Positions 43,887 through 54,212 of a DNA stretch of 64,000 nt are shown piece by piece. The position numbers were made by a program, and so were the translations under genes. Position 1 is the first letter of the stretch. Each line of letters begins with the position of its first letter. The stretch comes from Pseudomonas sp. Irchel s3f7 (lineage in GTDB: Bacteria; Pseudomonadota; Gammaproteobacteria; Pseudomonadales; Pseudomonadaceae), in assembly GCF_900187615.1 (NCBI RefSeq), contig NZ_FYDO01000003.1, positions 1 through 64,000 of the forward strand, written 5' to 3'. The notes under the pieces were generated by a model, which saw only the letters and a list, made by a program, of their open reading frames with translations, was not told where the DNA came from and ran no database searches.

Positions 43887-45788
43887 CTACTGCACCCAGC
43901 GCTGCAAAATCTGTTGAAGATCGTTCCGTTTGAAGGGCTTGGCCAGATAATCGTTCATACCCGCCGATAAACAGGCTTCACGGTCACCCTGCAAGGCATT
44001 GGCGGTCAGGGCGATGATCGGCAGGTCAGTGCAACCGGGCAGCTTGCGGATTTGTCGGGTGGCTTCATAGCCATCGATGACCGGCAACCGGCAATCCATC
44101 AGGATCGCTTCGAAAATCAGACTCTCGGCACTGCGAACCGCCTGCGCGCCATCGACGGCAACGCTGACCTTGAAACCCAGGCTGCGCAACATGGCTTCGA
44201 TGACCGTCTGGTTGACCAGGTTGTCTTCGACCAGCAGCACGTTGCGGCCTTCGCCATGGCTGTCGCGGGCCGGCGCGCGCGGGACCAGCGAGGCCGGTGT
44301 CTGTTGATGCAGGGCCAAGGGGATTTCCAGGGTGAATACCGAACCGAGGCCTTCCTGGCTCTGAGCGCGCAAGGTACCGCCCATGCGCTCGGCAAGCGTG
44401 CGGGCAATCGGCAGGCCCAGGCCTGTACCACCGTAGCGCCGCGATATAGAACTGTCGGCCTGCTGAAACGCATTGAACATCAATTCCAGGCTTTCGGACG
44501 GGATGCCGATGCCGCTGTCGCGCACGGTGCAGGTAAACCACAACAGTTCGTGATCCAGCGACTGCCATTGGGCTTCGATGGTGACGCGGCCTCGTTCGGT
44601 GAACTTCAGCGCGTTGCCGAGCAGATTGACCAGAATCTGGCGGATGCGCGTCGGATCGCCCTTGGCCTGCAATGCACGCATGTCGTCGGGGATTTTCAGT
44701 TGCAGATCGAGGCCGCGTTGCGCCGCGCTGTGCTGGAACGACTGGGCACAGCTGCCGATCAGGTCGGCGAGGTTGAACGGAATGTGTTCCAGCTCCAGTT
44801 CCGAGCGTTCGATGCGCGAGAAATCGAGAATATCGTTGATGACCTTCAACAGATGTTCGGTGGACTCGGAGGCCAACGCTGCATACTCGACCTGCTCCTC
44901 GGTCATTTCCGTGGTTTCCAGCAACTGCAGCATGCCCAGCACGCCATTCATCGGCGTGCGCAGTTCATGGCTCATCATGGCCAGAAAGTCAGACTTGGCG
45001 TTGTTGGCCGTTTCCGCTTCTTCGCGGGTCTGGATCAACTGCGCCATCGCTTGATGCTGTTCACGGCTGGCCTGTTCGAGACCGCTGGCGAGGTTGTTGA
45101 TGTGTTGTGACAGCGCCCCCAGTTCCGTGTCATCAACGATGGGCAACGGGGTCTTGTAGTCACCCTCCTGGATGGCCTTTACCGCGTTGCCGATATCGCG
45201 GATCGGTTGCGACAGACTGCTGGCGAGGCGCCGGGCCAACACAAAAGTAAACAACAGGGCGAACAGCGCCAGAATCGCAGCCTTGAGCAGGATTTCCTGC
45301 TGGCGCTGGCTGAATGCCTCGTTGGACAGACCGACGATCACGCGGCCCAGGTAGTCCTCTTTCGGCACGTTGGCGGCGGTTTTGCTGCCCTGGAAAAAAT
45401 CGTTGTGCAAAGCGATCCGCTGCAGCCGCACCGGGGCCTGGAACACTTCAACTTGTTTTGGGCGATTGTGGTGTTCAGAGGGTTGCTCGACATACACCAG
45501 CACCCGGTTGGCGCTGTCCTGAACTTCCAGAAAGCGCACATTGGGTGTAGCCAGTGTCGCCTTGAGCAAGCTTTCGAGCACTTCGCTGTTGCCTGAAATC
45601 ACGCCGTATTCGGTGGCGGGCGCCAGTTGGTTGGCGATCAATTGACCGGTGTGATTGATTTCCTGGCGCAAATCCTGGATGCGCACGAAGGTGAAGAAGC
45701 TGATCAACAACAACGTCAGCAGCAGGGCAGGGCCAAGGCTGATGAGCTGGGTACGGGTGTTGATGTCCCAACGACGACGGAAGGTCAT
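43887..45788 (-). CDS. Hybrid sensor histidine kinase, PA1611-like
   Basis: This 633-aa inner-membrane kinase has membrane helices at about 14-36 and 169-186, a periplasmic sensor of about 130 residues, a HAMP-like linker, DHp H274 ([15 protein letters not shown]), HATPase ('[13 protein letters not shown]', 'GGTGLGLPI') and a C-terminal receiver with D565 (ILMDCRLPV). It has no Hpt domain. Adjacent fabAB matches recalled PA1611, which acts on the RetS/GacS system. The ATG at 45788 overlaps the solute-binding gene by 4 nt. Confidence 0.9.
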   Translation of the reverse strand: MTFRRRWDINTRTQLISLGPALLLTLLLISFFTFVRIQDLRQEINHTGQLIANQLAPATEYGVISGNSEVLESLLKATLATPNVRFLEVQDSANRVLVYVEQPSEHHNRPKQVEVFQAPVRLQRIALHNDFFQGSKTAANVPKEDYLGRVIVGLSNEAFSQRQQEILLKAAILALFALLFTFVLARRLASSLSQPIRDIGNAVKAIQEGDYKTPLPIVDDTELGALSQHINNLASGLEQASREQHQAMAQLIQTREEAETANNAKSDFLAMMSHELRTPMNGVLGMLQLLETTEMTEEQVEYAALASESTEHLLKVINDILDFSRIERSELELEHIPFNLADLIGSCAQSFQHSAAQRGLDLQLKIPDDMRALQAKGDPTRIRQILVNLLGNALKFTERGRVTIEAQWQSLDHELLWFTCTVRDSGIGIPSESLELMFNAFQQADSSISRRYGGTGLGLPIARTLAERMGGTLRAQSQEGLGSVFTLEIPLALHQQTPASLVPRAPARDSHGEGRNVLLVEDNLVNQTVIEAMLRSLGFKVSVAVDGAQAVRSAESLIFEAILMDCRLPVIDGYEATRQIRKLPGCTDLPIIALTANALQGDREACLSAGMNDYLAKPFKRNDLQQILQRWVQ

Positions 45789-46717
45789 GGGCGGCGTTCT
45801 CCTTCTGCCAGCAATGTGGCGACGAGCGCCTCGTCGATCTCTTCGATGCCCAGCGAACGAGCCACCTGCGGATTGCTCGCGACCTTGAAACGATTCGGGT
45901 AATGCGTACGTGGCCAGGTGGAGGTTGGCTGGTCGAGCAGTTCGTCGAGGATGGTCAGCCAATCGTGCTGATCACTGTAAGTGCTGGCCAGGCTCCCGGC
46001 CTTGACGAACCCTGCGTTGGGGCCGATCAACGCGATCTGTCGTGCATAACTGCTCAGCAGGAGGTTTTTCACCGTTTGTGGGTTGTACAGGTCGGGGTCG
46101 TCCAGCCCCAGAAGCACGTCGCTGTTTTTCAGCAATGCCTGCAGCGGGCGACTGTCGTGGGTGTTTTCCCAGCGTTGAGTGACGACTTCAAGGCCCAGTG
46201 GACCCGCCGCCCGACGCAAGTCATTGAGCAGGAACTCACTGTAATTGTCGTAGAGCACACCCACGCGTTTGACTTGAGGCAGCAGGACTTTGATCAGGCG
46301 CAACTGCCGCTCCAGTGACGGATCACTCCACAACAGGCAGAGGCGCGGCGGGTGAGTGTCGTTCAGGCGTTGTCGGGCCTGCAGGCGACTGATCCGCAGC
46401 ACCAGTGTCGCCGGACCGGCGGAGTCCTGCAGGCGCCAGTCGAGGCTGGCCAGGTCGAGCAGAATCAGGCGGGTGTTGTCGGGCAGATTGCCCGGCGCCG
46501 GTAACTTCGCCAGCGCCTGGAAGCGCACGGTGTCGTTTGGCCGTCGTTCGCTCAGCGCCTGGGTGAAGGCCTGCATGCCAGGGCTGTCCTCGGCACCGGC
46601 CAACAGAATATCCGCCGCATGGCCGGTCAGGCTGCTCAGCAGGCCAGCCGACAGCAGGCATAGCATGGCCAGCAAACGGCCAAGCACTGGCGATTTCCAG
46701 ACCGGGTAACACCGCAT
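45785..46717 (-). CDS. Periplasmic ABC-type substrate-binding protein, orphan
   Basis: This 310-aa protein has a signal peptide (about 1-34, cleavage at GHA-AD) and looks like the two-lobed ABC_sub_bind (TrpX/PF04392-like) family: '[16 protein letters not shown]' at the N-terminus and '[23 protein letters not shown]' near residue 155. No permease or ATPase gene is near, so it may feed the neighbouring kinase rather than a transporter. It starts at ATG 46717, 1 bp after the TonB receptor's stop, and overlaps the kinase start. Confidence 0.8.
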   Translation of the reverse strand: MRCYPVWKSPVLGRLLAMLCLLSAGLLSSLTGHAADILLAGAEDSPGMQAFTQALSERRPNDTVRFQALAKLPAPGNLPDNTRLILLDLASLDWRLQDSAGPATLVLRISRLQARQRLNDTHPPRLCLLWSDPSLERQLRLIKVLLPQVKRVGVLYDNYSEFLLNDLRRAAGPLGLEVVTQRWENTHDSRPLQALLKNSDVLLGLDDPDLYNPQTVKNLLLSSYARQIALIGPNAGFVKAGSLASTYSDQHDWLTILDELLDQPTSTWPRTHYPNRFKVASNPQVARSLGIEEIDEALVATLLAEGERRP

Positions 46718-46718
46718 C

Positions 46719-48875
46719 CTAGAGCTCCAGCTCCGCGCTGAAATACATCACATGACGCTCATCGTAGCGATTTTCAGCGAAGGTGGTTGGCTGATGGTCG
46801 AGGCGCTGCTGGAGCACCCCGGCCAGTTCCAGGCTGGCCTTGCCCAGGCTGATGCGTTTGGCGATGCGTGCATCCATCCGTTCAAAGCGGTATCCGTTGA
46901 GCGCGTCGTCTCCATAGTAGAAGAGGGCGCTGTTCCAGCCCCGGCCCCAGTCCCGCAGCCAACCGGCGGAGCCGCTGTTGCGGGCGGTCTGTCTGGCGTC
47001 CAGCGGGTTACTCGCGTCGACGTCGATATAGGCATAGGTCAGGCGCAGTCGATCGAGGCTGCCGACCCGCCAGTCGAGCTGGGTCTCGGCCCCCGAAAAA
47101 CGTGACTTGTTCGAGTTGCTGGCGATGAACTGATTGTTGCGCAGCGGCTCGCTGATCATGCCGGAGATTTCGTCGTAGAACAGCTTCACATCCAGCGCGA
47201 TCCCTTGCTCGGCAAAGTAGCCGTTGTAGCCCAGCTCCCGGGAACGCATGTGCTCCTGATCGAGATCGCCGGGGCCACGGGTCTTGACGAAGTAGCGGGC
47301 ACTGGACTGGCCGAAGGCGCCCGGCTTGAGGTTGGCGACCCGATAACTCCAGTTGATGTTGTTCTCGAACATGTCCGGCGAACGGACGGCCTCGGAGTAC
47401 ACCGCGCGCAAGCCGTGTCGCGGGTTGATCAGGTAATTGACTGCCACCCGCGGCGACACTGAGCGGCCGATCAGCCGGGAATCTTCGAACATGGCCCCGC
47501 CTTGCATCAGCCAGTGTTCGGTAGCGCGCCACTCGAACTGGCTGAACGCCCGCCAGGTCGTGTCATCGAGGGTGCCATTGAAGTAGGTCTCGGACTCTGC
47601 CCGGTCGTAACGATAGTTCAGGCCGCTGACCAGTCGCAGGCTATCGGACAGGCTCAGGGTGTCTTGCACTTCGAGGTCGTAGCGCGATTCGCGGGTGCTT
47701 TGGTCTATGTCGCCGCAGACAGTCTGGCTGGCGCCATTGCGCCATTGATCGAGAACCTGATTGGCCAGTGCCTGTTCGGCCGGCGAACCGGGCGGCGCAC
47801 CACGGCCGGTGAAACGCGTGATATTGCGGGCCAGGCGTTCGGTGTAATTGGGGTTGAGTTGCCACAATTCGGTCAACTGCGGGCTGAATGAAATCTCCGC
47901 GTCACAGGCGCGCCAGGTTTGCTGGCGATCCCAATGTTGTGCAGTGCCCTGGATGTAAAGGCTGTGGTCAGGATTGATGTCCAGGTTCCAGCGCAAGGAG
48001 CCGGCGTAGTCCTTGGCCGTGACGTCGGAATCGTCGCCAGCGCGGATAATTCCCGGGAATACCGGTCGATAGGTATAAGGGCGCTGGTTGGTGCCGTCCT
48101 TGGCATTCAGTTGCCAATCGATACTCTGCCGTTCATTGAGCGTCTGGCTCACGGCGAGGTTGAAACGGTTGAGGCTGCGACTGTCGTGGTAGTCGGCGCC
48201 GGTACGGTCGATGTCGAATCCATCGTCCTGTTGGCCGGACAGCGACAGGCGCAGATCACCGTCCTTCCAGCCGATGCCCTGACTGGCATAAAAATCGTTG
48301 ATGCCGCGCTGGCCTTGGGTGACTTTCAGGCGGGTCCCGTGGCTGTCGGCCGGCCGATGGGTGATGACGTTGACGACCGCCATCAGGGCATTGGCGCCGT
48401 AACTGACGGTGTTCGGGCCGCGAAAGACTTCGATGCGCTCGATGTCTTCCATGGCCACCGGAATATCGCTCCAGTCCACCGTGGCCAAACCGGCGCGATA
48501 CACCGAGCGCCCATCGATCAGCACTTGCATGCGCCGTGCTTCGGTGGCATTGGTGCCGTGGTAGTTCACGGCCGCCTGATTGCCGCTGATGTTGCCGACC
48601 ATCATGCCCGGCACCAGGCGCAGCAGTTCGCTGATGTCCCGGGCGCCGCTGGCGGTGATCAGCGCGCTGTCGATCACGGTCATGCTCCCCGGCACGGCGG
48701 CCGGCGATTGCTTCAGGCGCGTGGCCGTCAGCACTTGCGGCAACGGCTCGCTGTCGAGGAACAAATCGTCGCCCAGCACCGGCGAGCTGAAAATCAGCGC
48801 GAGGACCAGTGGCGAGTGTGGCGAAGGGGAACCCGGAGACACAGCACATCCCTGTTGGCGTTTGATGGCGCGCAT
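46719..48875 (-). CDS. TonB-dependent outer-membrane receptor
   Basis: This receptor of about 718 aa has a short signal sequence, then a plug domain (about 35-165) with 'LRLVPGMMV', '[13 protein letters not shown]' and '[27 protein letters not shown]', and a 22-strand barrel with '[11 protein letters not shown]' and a terminal aromatic-rich strand. It has no N-terminal STN signalling extension, so it cannot itself signal through a FecR-type route. The ligand is not evident. The ATG at 48875 (MRAIKRQQG) is chosen; the open frame to 49958 runs through gpsA. It is first in receptor-binding protein-kinase. Confidence 0.85.
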   Translation of the reverse strand: MRAIKRQQGCAVSPGSPSPHSPLVLALIFSSPVLGDDLFLDSEPLPQVLTATRLKQSPAAVPGSMTVIDSALITASGARDISELLRLVPGMMVGNISGNQAAVNYHGTNATEARRMQVLIDGRSVYRAGLATVDWSDIPVAMEDIERIEVFRGPNTVSYGANALMAVVNVITHRPADSHGTRLKVTQGQRGINDFYASQGIGWKDGDLRLSLSGQQDDGFDIDRTGADYHDSRSLNRFNLAVSQTLNERQSIDWQLNAKDGTNQRPYTYRPVFPGIIRAGDDSDVTAKDYAGSLRWNLDINPDHSLYIQGTAQHWDRQQTWRACDAEISFSPQLTELWQLNPNYTERLARNITRFTGRGAPPGSPAEQALANQVLDQWRNGASQTVCGDIDQSTRESRYDLEVQDTLSLSDSLRLVSGLNYRYDRAESETYFNGTLDDTTWRAFSQFEWRATEHWLMQGGAMFEDSRLIGRSVSPRVAVNYLINPRHGLRAVYSEAVRSPDMFENNINWSYRVANLKPGAFGQSSARYFVKTRGPGDLDQEHMRSRELGYNGYFAEQGIALDVKLFYDEISGMISEPLRNNQFIASNSNKSRFSGAETQLDWRVGSLDRLRLTYAYIDVDASNPLDARQTARNSGSAGWLRDWGRGWNSALFYYGDDALNGYRFERMDARIAKRISLGKASLELAGVLQQRLDHQPTTFAENRYDERHVMYFSAELEL

Positions 48876-48994
48876 GTTAACCGAGGCGCGCAAATTTTCC
48901 ATTCGCGATGCCGGCATTTTCCTCGGATTTATGGGTCTTCTTGCTACCGGTGTCGCTATTTGACACGGGGACTGGCCGCGACCGGGCCGCTCCG

Positions 48995-49000
48995 TATAAT
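48995..49000 (+). promoter_or_regulatory. Likely -10 element of gpsA
   Basis: TATAAT lies 38 bp before the gpsA ATG. A nearby TTGACA is 30 bp away, too far to be its -35, so only the -10 is called. Confidence 0.4.
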
Positions 49001-49037
49001 GCCGACATTGCCACTGGTATGGATTAACGGATTGCAT

Positions 49038-50063
49038 ATGACTGATCAGCGCCCGATTGCGGTCCTGGGAGGCGGAAGTTTTGGTACCGCCGTGGCTAAT
49101 TTGCTGGCCGAAAACGGACATCAGGTCCTTCAGTGGATGCGTGATCCCGAACAGGCCGAGGCCATTCGGGTCAATCGCGAGAACCCGCGTTACCTCAAGG
49201 GCATCAAAATTCTTCCCTCCGTGACGCCTGTCACCGATATACAGGCGACACTGGACGCCTGCGATCTGTGTTTCGTCGCGTTGCCTTCCAGCGCGCTGCG
49301 TTCGGTGCTGGTGCCGCACGCCGAGCGCTTGAGCGGCAAGATGCTCGTCAGCCTGACCAAAGGCATTGAAGCCCACACCTTCAAATTGATGAGCGAGATC
49401 CTTGAAGAAATCGCACCGCAAGCACGGATCGGTGTGCTGTCCGGGCCCAACCTGGCCCGTGAAATCGCCGAGCATGCGCTGACGGCCACTGTCGTTGCCA
49501 GTGAAGACGAAGCGCTGTGCCAGCAGGTTCAGGCCGCGCTGCACGGTCGCACCTTCCGCGTTTACGCCAGCGCCGACCGTTTTGGCGTGGAGTTGGGCGG
49601 GGCGCTGAAGAATGTGTACGCGATCATCGCCGGCATGGCAGTGGCGTTGGGCATGGGCGAAAACACCAAGAGCATGCTGATCACCCGGGCGCTGGCCGAG
49701 ATGACCCGCTTCGCGGTGAACCAGGGCGCCAACCCGATGACATTCCTGGGCCTGGCGGGTGTAGGCGATTTGATCGTGACCTGTTCGTCGCCCAAGAGCC
49801 GTAATTATCAGGTCGGCTTCGCGCTCGGTCAGGGTTTGAGCCTGGAAGAAGCAGTCACCCGCCTGGGCGAAGTCGCCGAAGGGGTGAACACCCTCAAGGT
49901 GCTCAAGGCCAAGGCCCAGGACGTAGGCGTGTACATGCCGCTGGTCGCCGGGCTGCACGCGATTTTGTTCGAAGGGCGCACGCTTGAGCAGGTGATTGGC
50001 CTGTTGATGCGCGGCGAACCGAAAACCGACGTCGATTTCATTTCCACCAGCGGTTTCAACTGA
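49038..50063 (+). CDS. gpsA: Glycerol-3-phosphate dehydrogenase [NAD(P)+] GpsA
   Basis: GpsA makes sn-glycerol-3-phosphate from DHAP for phospholipid synthesis. The 341-aa protein has the dinucleotide loop in '[17 protein letters not shown]' at the N-terminus, 'SGPNLAREI' near 140 and the catalytic Lys in '[14 protein letters not shown]' near 190, then '[20 protein letters not shown]'. The ATG at 49038 ([10 protein letters not shown]) gives family length. It is divergent from the TonB receptor, and the DUF4389 gene follows in 30 bp. Confidence 0.96.
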   Translation: MTDQRPIAVLGGGSFGTAVANLLAENGHQVLQWMRDPEQAEAIRVNRENPRYLKGIKILPSVTPVTDIQATLDACDLCFVALPSSALRSVLVPHAERLSGKMLVSLTKGIEAHTFKLMSEILEEIAPQARIGVLSGPNLAREIAEHALTATVVASEDEALCQQVQAALHGRTFRVYASADRFGVELGGALKNVYAIIAGMAVALGMGENTKSMLITRALAEMTRFAVNQGANPMTFLGLAGVGDLIVTCSSPKSRNYQVGFALGQGLSLEEAVTRLGEVAEGVNTLKVLKAKAQDVGVYMPLVAGLHAILFEGRTLEQVIGLLMRGEPKTDVDFISTSGFN

Positions 50064-50093
50064 GCCCTCTACTTAACAGGAACGGAGCGAGAC

Positions 50094-50441
50094 ATGAACG
50101 ATCAAAAAGTAGAAGCCAAGTACGAATCCATCCTGCTGCGGGTACTGTGGATGATCGTCTTTGTGCTGGTCTGGCAGGTGGCGCAGTTCATCCTCGGCGT
50201 CGTCGTGCTGGTGCAGTTGATCTATCGTTTATTTTATGGCGCCCCGAGCGCCAGCCTGATGAACTTCGGCGACAGCCTGAGCCAGTTCCTGGCGCAGATC
50301 GGTCGTTTCGGCAGCTTCCACAGCGACCAGAAACCCTGGCCGTTCGCCGACTGGCCGACGCCGCGTACACCGGAAGGTGAAGCGCCGCACGTCGTGGCGC
50401 CTGCACCGCATCCGGCCCGAGATGAGGAACCCAAGCTATGA
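50094..50441 (+). CDS. DUF4389 membrane protein
   Basis: This 115-aa protein has one strong double-length hydrophobic segment (about 13-48), likely two helices, and a Pro-rich C-terminal tail. It matches the DUF4389 pattern 'YESILLRVLWMIVFVLVWQVAQ'. Its function is unknown. It lies between gpsA and sixA and overlaps sixA by 4 nt, so it is probably expressed with both. Confidence 0.75.
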   Translation: MNDQKVEAKYESILLRVLWMIVFVLVWQVAQFILGVVVLVQLIYRLFYGAPSASLMNFGDSLSQFLAQIGRFGSFHSDQKPWPFADWPTPRTPEGEAPHVVAPAPHPARDEEPKL

Positions 50442-50893
50442 AACTCTGGGTATTACGTCATGGTGAAGCTGTACCGCACGGGTCCCGCCCCCACGATTCG
50501 GAGCGGGAGTTGACGGACCACGGTCGTGAGGAAGTGCTGCGCAGCGCCGAGCAGTTGATGGGGAAGCCGCTGACGGCGATCTATGCCAGCCCGTACCTGC
50601 GAGCGCAGGAGACCGCGCATCTGGTGCGCGAGGTTTTGGGGTTCGAGCCGGAGATCCGCACCGTCGAGTGGCTGACGCCGGACACCGAGCCGGACAAGGT
50701 CGCCGAGCAAATGGTGGCGGTGAGCGATGTACTGCTGGTCAGCCACAATCCGCTGGTGGGGAATCTGTTGAGCTACCTGCAGCATGGCGCGGGGCATCCG
50801 CCGGAGCGGGTCAGCACGGCCGCTCTGGCTGAGCTCGAAAGCAATGAGCTGCTTGTCGGGTCGATGCGCCTCAACAGTCTCAAGCGCCCCTAA
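50438..50893 (+). CDS. sixA: Phosphohistidine phosphatase SixA
   Basis: SixA removes phosphate from phospho-His of Hpt domains and the nitrogen PTS. The 151-aa histidine-phosphatase-fold protein has RHGEA at 7-11 (nucleophile H8), 'SPYLRAQETA' near 52 and 'LLVSHNPLVG' near 102, the second catalytic His. The start overlaps the DUF4389 stop. A REP pair follows. Confidence 0.92.
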   Translation: MKLWVLRHGEAVPHGSRPHDSERELTDHGREEVLRSAEQLMGKPLTAIYASPYLRAQETAHLVREVLGFEPEIRTVEWLTPDTEPDKVAEQMVAVSDVLLVSHNPLVGNLLSYLQHGAGHPPERVSTAALAELESNELLVGSMRLNSLKRP

Positions 50894-50897
50894 AAGC

Positions 50898-50974
50898 AAA
50901 GATCGCAGCCTGCGGCAGCGCCTACAGGATGTACGCCATTCTTGTGCAGGAGCTGCCGCAGGCTGCGATCTTTT
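50898..50974. repeat. Inverted repeat of a third REP-like family
   Basis: AAAGATCGCAGCCTGCGGCA and its inverse TGCCGCAGGCTGCGATCTTT flank about 30 bp. It differs from the other two families in core sequence. Confidence 0.8.
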
Positions 50975-50986
50975 GATGCAAAAAAA

Positions 50987-51010
50987 TCAACCAAGCACTT
51001 GCTTGGTTGA
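50987..51010. promoter_or_regulatory. Palindromic operator upstream of the acyl-CoA ligase gene
   Basis: TCAACCAAGCA and TGCTTGGTTGA are exact inverses separated by CT, in all 24 bp. It lies 37 bp before the ATG at 51048, in promoter position. The size and symmetry suit a TetR-family fatty-acid regulator; the regulator is not in the window. Confidence 0.6.
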
Positions 51011-51047
51011 CTACGCTTGCTCCAGACCAAAAAAACAGGAGCGAGTC

Positions 51048-52703
51048 ATGTCTGCTGCTTTTCGTTTGCCACTGGACCTTTTCTACGAGCGTGAGGCGCG
51101 TCATCCGCGCCAGCGCTTTTTGGTCCAGCCTGTCGGAGGCGGCCAGGTCGAAACCCTGACTTGGGCGGATGTCGGTCATCAAGCCCGTTGTGCTGCGCAT
51201 TGGTTGCGAGCGCGAGAGCTTCCGCAAGGCAGCCACATCGCCCTGATTTCAAAAAACTGCGCGCACTGGATCATTGCCGACCTGGCGATCTGGATGGCCG
51301 GGCATGTCTCGGTGCCGTTGTACCCCAACCTCACCGCCGAGACCGTTGCCCAGGTCCTCGAACACTCGGAAGCGGCGCTCGCCTTCATCGGCAAACTCGA
51401 CGATTGGCCCGGCATGTCCCGCGGGGTCAATCCTGACCTGCCGACCATCAGCCTGCCGCTGCATCCGCCTGGCACATTCGATTTCAGCTGGGCCGACCTG
51501 CAAGGTAGCTCGCCGATCCAGGACGATCCAAAACCTGCCGCCGATCAACTCGCCACCATTATTTACACCTCCGGCACCACCGGCATGCCCAAAGGCGTGA
51601 TGCACAGCTTCGGCAATCTGGGATTCGCCACCACCCGCGGCACCTCGTTGTTCGGCCTCAATGAGTCGGACCGGTTGCTGTCCTATCTGCCGCTGTGCCA
51701 TGTGGCCGAGCGGATGTTTGTCGAACTGGCGTCGATCTATACCGGCCAGACCGTGTTCTTTGCCGAGAGTCTCGACACCTTTCTCACTGACCTGCAAAGG
51801 GCGCGGCCAACCGCGCTGTTTGGCGTGCCGCGCATCTGGACCAAGTTCCAGATGGGCGTGTACAGCAAGATCCCGGCAAAGCGCCTGGATTTCCTCCTTG
51901 GTCTGCCATTTATCGGTAAACGGGTGGGGCATAAAGTCCTCGCCGGGCTCGGGCTGGATGCCTTGCGCGTTGCGCTCTCGGGTGCTGCACCCGTGCCGCA
52001 GACCTTGCTGTTGTGGTATCGCAAGCTGGGCCTGGATGTGCTGGAGGTTTACGGCATGACCGAAAGCTGCGGTTATTCCCATATCGGTCTGCCGGGCCAG
52101 AACAAACCGGGCTGGATCGGCAAGCCGTGCCCGGAAGTCGAGGTGCGGATCGCCGAGACCGGGGAGGTCATGGTGCGCAGTGGCGCAACCATGCTCGGGT
52201 ATTTCAAAGAACCGGAAAAAACCGCCGACACCATCACCGAGGACGGTTTTCTGCGCACCGGTGACAAGGGCGAAGAAGACGCCGAAGGCAACCTGCGCCT
52301 GACCGGGCGCCTGAAGGAAATCTTCAAGACCAGCAAGGGCAAATACGTGGCCCCGGCGCCGATTGAAAACCGGCTGGCGGTGCACTCGCGCATCGAGCAG
52401 GTCTGTGTGGTCGGGGATGGATTGAGTGCGCCGCTGGGCTTGTGCGTGCTATCGGCCGTCGGCCAGCAAGAAGCGCGGGCGGGCTTGCATTCCAGCCTGG
52501 AAAAACTCCTGGAAGAGGTCAATGGGGCGCTCGATAAACACGAACGCCTGCGGCGGCTTGTGGTGGTCAAGGACAGTTGGGCGGTAGAGAACGGCTTTCT
52601 CACGCCGACCCTGAAGATCAAGCGCAACGTGATCGAAGCTGCGTATGGCGAACGCTTTGCAGAATGGAGCGAGCACAGCGAAGCGGTGCTGTGGCAGGAT
52701 TGA
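51048..52703 (+). CDS. AMP-binding long-chain acyl-CoA ligase-like protein
   Basis: This 551-aa ANL-superfamily enzyme has the P-loop 'TIIYTSGTTGMPKGV' near residue 170, 'VYGMTESCGYSH' near 335, 'RTGDKGEEDAEGNLRLTGRLKEIFKTSKGKYVAP' (A7-A8) near 405 and the terminal Lys in 'LTPTLKIKRN' near 525. The A8 form with 'KTSKGKYVAP' is that of long-chain acyl-CoA synthetases. It probably activates a fatty acid as its CoA ester; substrate length is not known. The ATG at 51048 has CAGGAGCG upstream. The thioesterase gene follows in 32 bp. Confidence 0.88.
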   Translation: MSAAFRLPLDLFYEREARHPRQRFLVQPVGGGQVETLTWADVGHQARCAAHWLRARELPQGSHIALISKNCAHWIIADLAIWMAGHVSVPLYPNLTAETVAQVLEHSEAALAFIGKLDDWPGMSRGVNPDLPTISLPLHPPGTFDFSWADLQGSSPIQDDPKPAADQLATIIYTSGTTGMPKGVMHSFGNLGFATTRGTSLFGLNESDRLLSYLPLCHVAERMFVELASIYTGQTVFFAESLDTFLTDLQRARPTALFGVPRIWTKFQMGVYSKIPAKRLDFLLGLPFIGKRVGHKVLAGLGLDALRVALSGAAPVPQTLLLWYRKLGLDVLEVYGMTESCGYSHIGLPGQNKPGWIGKPCPEVEVRIAETGEVMVRSGATMLGYFKEPEKTADTITEDGFLRTGDKGEEDAEGNLRLTGRLKEIFKTSKGKYVAPAPIENRLAVHSRIEQVCVVGDGLSAPLGLCVLSAVGQQEARAGLHSSLEKLLEEVNGALDKHERLRRLVVVKDSWAVENGFLTPTLKIKRNVIEAAYGERFAEWSEHSEAVLWQD

Positions 52704-52735
52704 TCCACGAACAAAACCAACAAGGAAAATCTGCG

Positions 52736-53179
52736 ATGAGTCTGTGGCGTACCACTCCCAACATCGAGCAGTTGAACGCAATCCAGAAAAACACCATCGG
52801 CGAAGTGCTGGACATCCGTTTCGAAGCCTTCGACGAAGAGTCGCTGACGGCGAGCATGGTCATCGACCACCGCACTCACCAGCCTTACGGCTTGCTGCAT
52901 GGCGGTGCCTCGGTGGTGCTGGCCGAATCGGTCGGTTCCATGGCGAGCTATCTGTGCATCGACGCCAGCAAGTTCTACTGCGTGGGCCTGGAAATCAATG
53001 CCAACCACTTGCGCGGCTTGCGCAGCGGGCGGGTGACGGCGGTAGCCAAACCGATCCACATTGGTCGCACGACACACGTTTGGGATATCCGTCTGACCAG
53101 TGACGAGGGCAAGGCCAGTTGTGTGTCGCGGTTGACAATGGCGGTGGTGCCGCTGGGTGAAAATCCACCAGCCCGTTGA
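52736..53179 (+). CDS. Hotdog-fold acyl-CoA thioesterase (PaaI/EntH-like)
   Basis: This 147-aa thioesterase has the hotdog helix 'QPYGLLHGGASVVLAESVGSMA' near residue 52, with the HGG motif and catalytic Glu. It resembles EntH/PaaI-type hydrolases that clear CoA or carrier esters. It follows the acyl-CoA ligase, so the pair can charge and release an acyl-CoA. It starts at ATG 52736, with AAGGAAA upstream. Confidence 0.88.
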   Translation: MSLWRTTPNIEQLNAIQKNTIGEVLDIRFEAFDEESLTASMVIDHRTHQPYGLLHGGASVVLAESVGSMASYLCIDASKFYCVGLEINANHLRGLRSGRVTAVAKPIHIGRTTHVWDIRLTSDEGKASCVSRLTMAVVPLGENPPAR

Positions 53180-53192
53180 AACCTGCGTTCCT

Positions 53193-53294
53193 CTGTAGGA
53201 GCGAGCTCGCTCGCGATGGTCGCTAACGATAACGCGGGTTACCGGGAAAACGCGGTGCGCTTGAGTTCATCGCGAGCCAGCTCGCTCTTACAGG
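53193..53294. repeat. BIME: inverted REP pair
   Basis: TGTAGGAGCGAGCTCGCTCG and CGCGAGCCAGCTCGCTCTTA flank about 50 bp in the 226-bp gap. Confidence 0.85.
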
Positions 53295-53405
53295 GATCGG
53301 TATTCGCATGGCCGGACTGTCATCATTCCTGTCAGTTACGGTCATTGCTGCAGGACGCCGTCTTGCGGACAATCAACGCCTGTTCTCGCTCATGGATTTG
53401 CAGGT

Positions 53406-54212
53406 ATGTCGCAACAGATATTTTTCGCCCACGCCAATGGTTTTCCATCGGGAACCTACGGCAAGTTGTTTGCGGCGCTGGCACCCGAGTTTCAGGTGAC
53501 GCATCTGGAGCAGCACGCCCATGACCCGCGTTTCCCGGCGGACGACAACTGGTACAACCTGGTGGATGAGCTGATTCATCACCTGCAACAACAATCGGAT
53601 CCGGTGTGGGGCGTTGGCCACTCCTTTGGCGGTGTCCTGCATTTGCATGCGGCATTGCGTTGTCCCGAGTTGTATCGCGGCGTGGTGATGCTCGATTCGC
53701 CGGTACTGACCCGCACCGATCAATGGGTCATTCGCGCGGCCAAGCGCTTTGGTTTCATCGATCGGCTGACACCGGCCGGGCGTACGCTGGGTCGTCGCGA
53801 GGAGTTTTCCGACCTGGAAAGCGCCCGTCACTATTTCGCCGGCAAAAACCTGTTTCGCAGCTTCGACCCGGAATGCTTCGACGCGTACCTGCAACACGGC
53901 TTGCATAAGGTCGGCGACAAGCTGCGCCTGCGTTTCGATCCGGCGACGGAAATCAGCATCTACCGCGGCGTGCCGCATACCAGTCCTGGCAGCACCCGCC
54001 AGTTGAAAGTGCCGTTGGCAGTGGTTCGCGGGCACACAAGCAAGGTGGTGATGCGCCACCACGCCAGTTCGGTCGGGCGGATGCCATTGGGTGAGTCCCT
54101 GTCCATGCCTGGCGGCCATATGTTCCCCCTCGAACGACCGCAGGACACCGCCGTGCTGCTCAAAGACCTGTTCGACCGCTGGGGCGGGCGCCAGCAGCAG
54201 GATTGCGCATGA
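53406..54212 (+). CDS. Alpha/beta hydrolase
   Basis: This 268-aa alpha/beta-hydrolase has the nucleophile elbow GHSFGG near residue 72 and a C-terminal 'GGHMFPLERP' with the catalytic His. It lacks a signal peptide. The second hydrolase overlaps it by 4 nt. The pair corresponds to recalled PA1621-PA1622. The substrate is unknown. Confidence 0.85.
   Translation: MSQQIFFAHANGFPSGTYGKLFAALAPEFQVTHLEQHAHDPRFPADDNWYNLVDELIHHLQQQSDPVWGVGHSFGGVLHLHAALRCPELYRGVVMLDSPVLTRTDQWVIRAAKRFGFIDRLTPAGRTLGRREEFSDLESARHYFAGKNLFRSFDPECFDAYLQHGLHKVGDKLRLRFDPATEISIYRGVPHTSPGSTRQLKVPLAVVRGHTSKVVMRHHASSVGRMPLGESLSMPGGHMFPLERPQDTAVLLKDLFDRWGGRQQQDCA

Noticed and set aside
48959-49000. TTGACA and TATAAT as one gpsA promoter
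   Set aside because: The spacer would be about 30 bp instead of 16-18, so only the TATAAT is kept as a possible -10.
46719-49958. TonB receptor starting at 49958 (1079 aa)
   Set aside because: The extra 361 codons lie antisense to gpsA, and a signal sequence follows the ATG at 48875.
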